Source: Acanthamoeba lenticulata (lineage: Eukaryota > Discosea > Longamoebia > Acanthamoebidae). Taken from it: a stretch of 64,000 nucleotides of DNA. Under the pieces are notes generated by a model. The model saw only the letters and a list, made by a program, of their open reading frames with translations. It searched no databases and had not been told where the DNA came from. The DNA is taken from NCBI GenBank assembly GCA_002179805.1, contig NAVB01000053.1, positions 1 through 64,000 on the forward strand, read 5' to 3'. Below are positions 58,595 through 64,000 of the stretch, piece after piece. Position 1 is the first letter of the stretch; each line of letters opens with the position of its first letter. A program made the translations under genes and the position numbers.

Positions 58595-60529
58595 TTAGCC
58601 CTTGATGACGGCGATGGGCCGCAGCTTGATACACTTCTTGGAGATGCCGGCCTGGTGGCAGGTGTCGACGACCTGGTTGACGTCCTTGTAGGACTCGGGC
58701 GCCTCCTCGGTGACGAGCTTGGGCGAGGCGACGCGGATGCTGATGCCCTTCTTGGCCAGGTTGGCCAGCACCTCCTCGTAGCCCAGCTCGCGGCGCGACG
58801 AGCTGCGCGAGAGAGCTCGGCCGGCACCGTGACAAGTGGAACCAAAGGTCTCCTGCATGCCCTGCTCGGTGCCGAGAAGGACGTAGGAGTAGGTGCCCAT
58901 GGTGCCGCCGATGAGGACCGGCTGACCGGTGAACTGGTAGTCGACGGGGATGAGCGGGTGGTGGGGCGGGAAGGCGCGGGTGGCGCCCTTGCGGTGGACG
59001 AGGAGGGTCTTTGGCCGGCCGTTGACCATGTGCTCTTCGACCTTGGCGATGTTGTGGGAGACGTCGTAGACGACGTGCATGTCGAGGTCGTCCGGGGTCG
59101 AGTCAAAGGCCTTGGCAAACGCCTGGCGCACGAGGAAGGTCATGCTCTGGCGGTTGACCCACGCGTAGTTGGCCGCGGCGGCCATGCCGGCCAGGTACTC
59201 CTGGCCCTCGGGCGAGTTGATGTGCGCGCAGGCCAGCTGGCGATCGTTGACCGCGATCTTGTCGCGCGCCATCGCCTTCTCCATCTTGACCAGCGAGTCG
59301 GTCGCCACCTGGTGGCCCAGCCCGCGGCTGCCGCTGTGAATGAAGATGCACACCTGGCCCTTGCGGTCGATGCCCATCCGCTTGGCCGCGTAGGTGTCGT
59401 AGATCTCCTCCACGACCTGCACCTCGGCGTAGTGGTTGCCGGCGCCGAGCGTGCCCAGCTGCGGCAGGCCGCGCTTCTTGGCTCGCATGCTCACCTTGGT
59501 GGGATCGGCGTTGAGCATCCGGCCGTACTCTTCGCAGTGCTCCTTGTCCTCGGCCCACGCGTAGCCTTCTCGGAGGGACCAGTCGATGCCCATCTCCAGC
59601 GCTTCCTCCAGGTCCTTCATCGCTGTCGGAATCACGCCCTTGGATCCTGTGGCAGGCACGGGTTAGATTTATGTTCATTTTTTTTTTTTGAATTGTTTGT
59701 TGTTATTATTGTTGATTTTGGTGCCTCAGAACCCCTGCGCTCCGATCATCTGCGGTCCTCGCAGAGAAGTTGGAGGACCGCTCCGGCGAAAGCCATTGGT
59801 GTGGCGATATCGTCATCGGCTCGTTCGAAAGTGTGTGTCGTGTGAAGCGGGAAGGGGACCGTACCGACGCCAACGGGGATGTGGTTGAACAGAGTCTGTG
59901 CGATCTGCTCCTTTTTATCTTCGACGTCCTTGTAGTCCAGGTTCGTTCGCACCAGTCGCACGCCGCAGTTGATATCTGCGAGAGAAAGCTTTGAGTAAGC
60001 ACGATTCTGTGGAGCCCTTAAGACAAATAGGACCGGGCGCGTACCAAAGCCGACGCCTCCAGGAGAGACCACGGCCTCGCTGGCAGACATATCAAAGGCA
60101 GCCACGTTGCCAATGGCGAAGCCGTAACTGCGCAAAGACAAACCATGGATCAGACATGCACGGGTGAAACTGAAGAGCAGAACACAACGAACCCGCTGTG
60201 AAGATCAGGCATGCCGAGCGAGGAGCCAACAATCCCCGGCAAGCTGGCAACATTGCCGATTTGTTTCAACTGCATTGCAAAATTCAACTTAGTACGAGTT
60301 GGATCAAGTGTGGTGAGATTGAGCGTACGGCTGGAATGAAGCCACCGCTTTGGCCTCCGCGCGTACTGTAGGTCTCCAGCTCTTCAAAGACGAGCTCCTT
60401 AAGGGCGTCATTGACATAGAATGTGCCAGGCACCTTCATGTTGGGCACAAAGCCCTGCTTGATTGTCCACTTGCATCGGCCCTCAGGGGCCAGAAACTTT
60501 TGCTCCTCGGCGAACGACCTCTTAGACAT
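58595..60529 (-). CDS. RTCB: RTCB, tRNA-splicing 3'-phosphate RNA ligase
   Basis: GTP- and Mn2+-dependent ligase that joins tRNA halves and, in animals, XBP1 mRNA. The start [13 protein letters not shown] at 60529 fits the family N-terminus ([28 protein letters not shown]). Later exons give [41 protein letters not shown] with the metal-binding Cys, [58 protein letters not shown], and [13 protein letters not shown] with the guanylylated His. The C-terminus ends in RPIAVIKG and the stop is TTA at 58595-58597. Full length, with all active-site motifs present. Five or six exons. Divergent from the TTM-type gene, 227 bp apart. Confidence 0.97.
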
Positions 60530-60756
60530 GCTTGCGCAGTGTGGATGTTGTTCGTTCTGAATGGTTTGGGCCTGGATCCAACCTTTTTATGACCAGCTGC
60601 GCCCTCTGGGCCTGCGCACTGAATCTTGTCGAGAAAGCCGAAAAAATGAAGAAAACGAGACAGCAATTAAAAATTAAATTTCTTTTTTTCCTTTGCTGGT
60701 CAATTTAGCAGGATTTCATTTTCCTGCTCGACATCAACATCTTTCGTCTGCTAACG

Positions 60757-63035
60757 ATGCGGTCCGCCAGCTCACCCTTGTCGGCAACCTTATCGGCAGA
60801 GCTTCGCGCAGAAGTGAGACCGCACCCCACGTTGCCCGGCGAGGTCGTGTTTGTGGCAAAGGAAACGCCTCTGGTAGCGTTCCCTTCGCCTGGTCCCGGA
60901 GTAAACGTTACCCACCACAAATGGGCGGGGGGTGGGGTGGGGACAGTCCTTCGATCGAGGCTTCTTTGTAGCTGTAAAGGGCATTCAACTCCTGCGGCAG
61001 CATAACCACCGGACAACTATTGTCTCCATAGCTGGTGCTCTCCCGCTCATCTTCCCTTCCCTTCATGAACCGCTTCTGAAGCAGGAGGAACACGAGCAGG
61101 GCCTTCCGGTGCAGGCAAGACCAGCATTGCGAAAAAGATTGCGGAGGTCATTCCCAAGAGCCTGTACGTAAATTTAGCAGATTTATTATTTTTAAAATTA
61201 TTTTAGATTATTTTTGTTATTTTGTTAAATATGTCTAATAATATGGAGGAATTATTTTTTTATTTTTGGGGTTGGCAGGGTGGTGTCTTTGGACAACTAC
61301 CTTGATGGGTCGCGCGTGGTGGAAGAGAACTACGACGACTACCGCCTTGTTGACTTTGAGCTGCTCGTCAAAAACCTCACCGTACGCTTTCTCTGTTTGG
61401 GCACTTGTCCCCGCCGCGTGCGAGAACGATAGCAACGTCGTGCTCATTCTTCTTCTTTTGATAATAGGACCTCAAGGAGGGACGTGAGACGGACCTTCCG
61501 CTTTATGACTTTAGGCGGAGCGGGCGGTATGCGTATGACCATGTCCTGCCGCCGGAGTCGCACGTGGTGATCGTTGAAGGCACCTATGCCTTGCACGAAC
61601 GCGTTCGTCATCTCGTCGATCTCGCCATCTCCGTGTCGGGCGGCGTGCACTTTGATCTCGTCAAGCGCATCTTTCGCGGTACTTGAATCTCGCGCTCCTC
61701 CCATCCTTCCTGCTTGTCTGCCGCTGCCTTCGTCCATGATCCAATCCACAAGCTTCAGCTCACGTGTGAAAAACGGGGGAGGGGCACATTAGACATCCAA
61801 CGCACGGGCCAGGAGCCACATCAAGTGATCCAACAGATTACGGAGACGGTCTACCCGATGTACAAGGCGTTCATCGAGCCCGATCTCGAGAAGGCGCACA
61901 TCCGAATCGTCAACAGCTTCAACCCGTTCAGCGGTCTCTTGAACCCGATCTACACGCTCAAGTCGTCTCAGGTCAGCATCACCTCAATTGACCGCATGGC
62001 CCGACCGAGCGGAGGCGCAGCCTTTGATCCTGCGCGCACGATCTCACGATTTTTGTGCGCGTGTTTTGTAGGCCGTTACGCACGAAAAGATCGAAGAAGT
62101 GGTGAACGCCACTCTTTCCTCCATGGGCAAGGTACCCAAGGATGTGCGCACCGACTACTACTACGGTACATAACTTCTTCTTCCTTCCCTTTGTACGTTG
62201 GAGGGTTCCTTACCCAACAAGTCCTCCACACGCAGACATCTACCTCCGGCCGCCGGAAACAAACCAAGAAAGCGGCGATTCACTCACGTACGCACAAACG
62301 TGGTCCACTTTCATCAATCACCTTGTTGGCTCGTCGGCACAGCCAGTCTGTGGATGCGATTCACCGATGTGTTGCTATGTCTGCCTGGCTCACATGTTGG
62401 CTTTGTTTTCTATGTTGTTGTAGGGCCGTGCAGCCGGGCGTGGATTGGATCCGCATGCGCAACAACGGAGGCACCTACACATTGCAGTTCTCTGAATCAC
62501 TCAAGGAGGACGAGTTCATCATTTCGCCCACCATGGACTTCCAGGTACTTTGCCCTTTCGCTATTTTTCCGGTGCCTTCTCTACTGTTGGTGGTTGTTGT
62601 TGACGCCACTTTGGTGTCGTGGTGGTGGGCGATCGCCAACTCCAGGTCAATGTCAAGATTCTGGGCGGGCTCATGGCGTTAGGCTACTCGATCGCTGTCA
62701 TCATCCACCGGCGTTCTGTTGTCTTTGGCGGACACGAGGAACTCACCGTCACACTCGACACTCTTGAGGGTACTCTCCTCCTCCGTTCCAAGGCCAACGT
62801 ACGTGTCGTAGCAGTGGCTCATGCACGCAACAATCAAACAGAACTCGGAGCCCAGACCTTTGTGCAGATCAAAGGCAACAGCCGCCAGTTGGTCGGCCAA
62901 GTGGGCGAGAAACTGGGCCTGAACAACTTCGTCTCCAAGTCCTACATCGAGATTTACCTCGAGCAGTTCTCGCCTCAAGCGACCAACGCCACACAGGCGC
63001 TTCCTCGCTCCTGGTTGGCATCAGCCAAGCTCTAG
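60757..63035 (+). CDS. Uridine kinase-like P-loop plus CYTH/TTM domain protein
   Basis: Two-domain protein of the type of plant TTM1/TTM2. The start at 60757 (MRSASSPLSATLSAELR) has an acceptable context. Exons join to TTIVSIA|GPSGAGKTSIAKKIAEVI; the Walker A is created across the splice site at 61037/61111. SLDNYLDGSRVVEENYDD, PLYDFRRSGR, HVVIVEGTYALHE and VHFDLVKRIFRDIQRTG follow, the usual uridine kinase order. From about 61840 the CYTH part shows QITETVYPMYKAFIEPDLE, YYYDIYLRPPET, VDWIRMRNNGGTYTLQFSE and KILGGLMALGYSIAVIIHRR. Known relatives hydrolyse pyrophosphate or related substrates; the kinase part need not be active on uridine. The activity here is inference. Stop TAG at 63033-63035. 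The middle exons (62160-62430) are not fully certain. Confidence 0.88.
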
Positions 63036-63129
63036 GCCAGCAGGGGAGCCAAGAGTGGCCTTACATGGACCCAGGCACCAGTTGCTGGAAACAGTCAAGT
63101 GGTGAGCATCTCTGCCAAGGTAGTAAACC

Positions 63130-63148
63130 ACACGGTGATACACCGTGT
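63130..63148. other. 8-bp perfect hairpin downstream of the TTM gene
   Basis: ACACGGTG, loop ATA, CACCGTGT. It lies about 95 nt after the stop codon, in the 3' region between convergent genes, 11 nt before a second hairpin. Confidence 0.7.
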
Positions 63149-63159
63149 AAATAGCCCCA

Positions 63160-63174
63160 CCCTTTCCGAAAGGG
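63160..63174. other. 6-bp hairpin downstream of the TTM gene
   Basis: CCCTTT, loop CCG, AAAGGG. Together with the hairpin at 63130 it forms a compact double stem-loop in the presumed 3' UTR. Confidence 0.65.
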
Positions 63175-63247
63175 CAAGTTTATGTGCAGGCGATGCGTTT
63201 ACTCAACTCGCGAGGAGAGGGAGAGAGGGCGCTTCACCGCGCGGTGA

Positions 63248-63532
63248 TTAGGGGCCACGAACGATGACCAATAGCCCCATCAAAAGAGAGAGAGAGAGAG
63301 AGAGGAAATGGGTTATGTCTGGAGGAATCTCGGTTCCATAAAGGTAGGTGCAGAGCTTGAGCCCGCCTAGGTGTAGGAAGACCAGTATGCACAGACCCCA
63401 GACGAGGTGTGCTGGGCCTGCCTCCGCTTCCACTAAGATCACATCAAGGATATTGTGCTCTCTAGCAACTTCTTCTTGGAGTTGACGCAGGAGTTCAGGG
63501 AGTTGCTCTACAGCGATCCTCTCTTTAGCCAT
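63248..63532 (-). CDS. Small hypothetical membrane protein
   Basis: A 94-codon frame, start MAKERIAVEQLPELLRQLQ at 63532 and stop TTA at 63248-63250. An N-terminal amphipathic helix is followed by one convincing hydrophobic segment (LVWGLCILVFLHLGGLKLC) and a second made of a Leu/Ser run that is encoded by the (CT)n tract at 63285-63304. Because of that tract the last part may be an intron or UTR. I do not recognise a family. Codon use is less GC-biased than in neighbours, so this could be spurious. Confidence 0.4.
   Translation of the reverse strand: MAKERIAVEQLPELLRQLQEEVAREHNILDVILVEAEAGPAHLVWGLCILVFLHLGGLKLCTYLYGTEIPPDITHFLSLSLSLLMGLLVIVRGP
63285..63304 (+). repeat. (AG)n microsatellite
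   Basis: Ten AG dinucleotides inside the 3' part of the small minus-strand frame. Confidence 0.85.
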
Positions 63533-63639
63533 GTTGTGTAGTGTCGGGAAAGGTTCGTAGCAAGTGAAATGGAGGAAGCAAGTTACATGTAGAACTGGTG
63601 GTTGAGTACATGATGTACCAACTCTATGACATCGTTTCC

Positions 63640-63873
63640 ATGTCTGGTACACTTAAGGCCTTCTCTTCCTCTTGGCAACTTGGTTTGCTCATCCTGCTTC
63701 CTGCACTGGCAGCGAGGAAGTATGGCCCGTGCACTTGGGAATGGGAGGCGCATCCCGACAACCCCTTCAAGAAGCCGCGCAGGGAGGACATCAGCCTCGT
63801 CAACGGCGTGTTGACCATTGTCCTCAAGAAGAAGGGCGCCATCATCACTGTTGGCGGAAACAAGAACAAGTGA
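63640..63873 (+). CDS. Small hypothetical protein with N-terminal hydrophobic segment
   Basis: A 77-codon frame from ATG 63640 (MSGTLKAFSSSWQLG) to TGA 63871-63873; in-frame ATGs at 63598 and 63610 are alternatives. It has one hydrophobic stretch (QLGLLILLPALAA), then a polar part with TWEWEAHPDNPFKKPRRED and a basic end VLKKKGAIITVGGNKNK. From about 63720 codon use is strongly GC3-biased (AAC CCC TTC AAG AAG), which supports real coding. The acceptor-like CTGGCAG at about 63713 could instead mark an exon border. Size and a single N-terminal membrane span resemble accessory subunits of mitochondrial complexes, but I cannot assign it. Confidence 0.5.
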   Translation: MSGTLKAFSSSWQLGLLILLPALAARKYGPCTWEWEAHPDNPFKKPRREDISLVNGVLTIVLKKKGAIITVGGNKNK

Positions 63874-64000
63874 GGAACCCTTGACCTCTCTTCGGTTAGG
63901 CATCCTTTTCACTCACTCATTCACAGAGTGGATGCTGGTTATCTCTCCTCCACTTCAGCCTTCTTTTCTTTTTCTCTGCTTGCCCTGCTGCGCCTTGTAA

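Noticed and set aside
58202..59845. Open plus-strand frame of about 547 codons
   Set aside because: Antisense to the RTCB exons, which carry every active-site motif. The plus reading is Leu/Gly/Asp-rich without known domains.

Overview
The window looks like nuclear DNA of an amoebozoan, almost certainly Acanthamoeba (A. castellanii or a close relative). The strongest sign is an intact class IV myosin (WW, motor, MyTH4, SH3), the class founded on Acanthamoeba high-molecular-weight myosin. Supporting signs are the GC-rich third codon positions, short GT..AG introns of roughly 50-200 nt in almost every gene, very short intergenic spaces, and a typical amoebozoan mix of Roco kinase, BAR protein and VMP1. 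There is no operon, phage, insertion sequence or CRISPR array.

Layout: 1-1290 (-) 3'-truncated protein with two CBM20 starch-binding domains. 1758-3628 (-) VMP1, divergent from 3812-8527 (+), a large HPS6/BLOC-2-like trafficking protein. 9003-12056 (+) an intronless coding region for a proline-rich protein built from eleven 36-39-residue repeats. 12119-12190 (+) tRNA-Trp(CCA). 12413-14038 (-) a 3,5-diaminohexanoate dehydrogenase-like enzyme with a mitochondrial-type leader. 14218-20333 (-) a Roco kinase with a degenerate Rho-like domain in front and an SH3 domain inserted in COR. 21049-23314 (-) a BAR-type protein. 24094-30093 (+) myosin IV. 30393-30800 (+) a mucin-like single-pass protein. 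31011-32715 (-) an RPC7-like RNA polymerase III subunit with a SAP-like insert, head to head with 32883-33989 (+) TRM8/METTL1. 34346-38830 (-) five tandem calpain domain-III modules ending in a WH2-C-A-like tail. 39079-40533 (-) a ZNF511-like zinc-finger protein, head to head with 40765-54653 (+) SMG1. 55027-55497 (+) a divergent histone H3. 55713-56714 (-) an atypical Rho-like GTPase. 56914 to about 58440 (-) N-acetylneuraminate lyase. 58595-60529 (-) RTCB, head to head with 60757-63035 (+) a uridine kinase-CYTH/TTM protein. 63248-63532 (-) and 63640-63873 (+) two small unrecognised genes.

The genes do not form one pathway. Several concern RNA (RPC7, METTL1, RTCB, SMG1, tRNA-Trp) and several membrane or cytoskeleton dynamics (VMP1, HPS6-like, BAR, myosin IV, calpain-III/CA protein, the proline repeat protein). 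The most promising undescribed item is the tandem calpain domain-III protein with the WAVE/WASP-like acidic tail, a candidate new Arp2/3 activator. Next are the 36-residue proline/basic repeat protein, the Roco kinase with an SH3 inside COR, and the H3 variant that lacks K27.

Limits: splice junctions were read by eye from GT..AG borders, reading frame and family alignment recalled from memory. Gene ends are coding ends; UTRs are mostly unknown.
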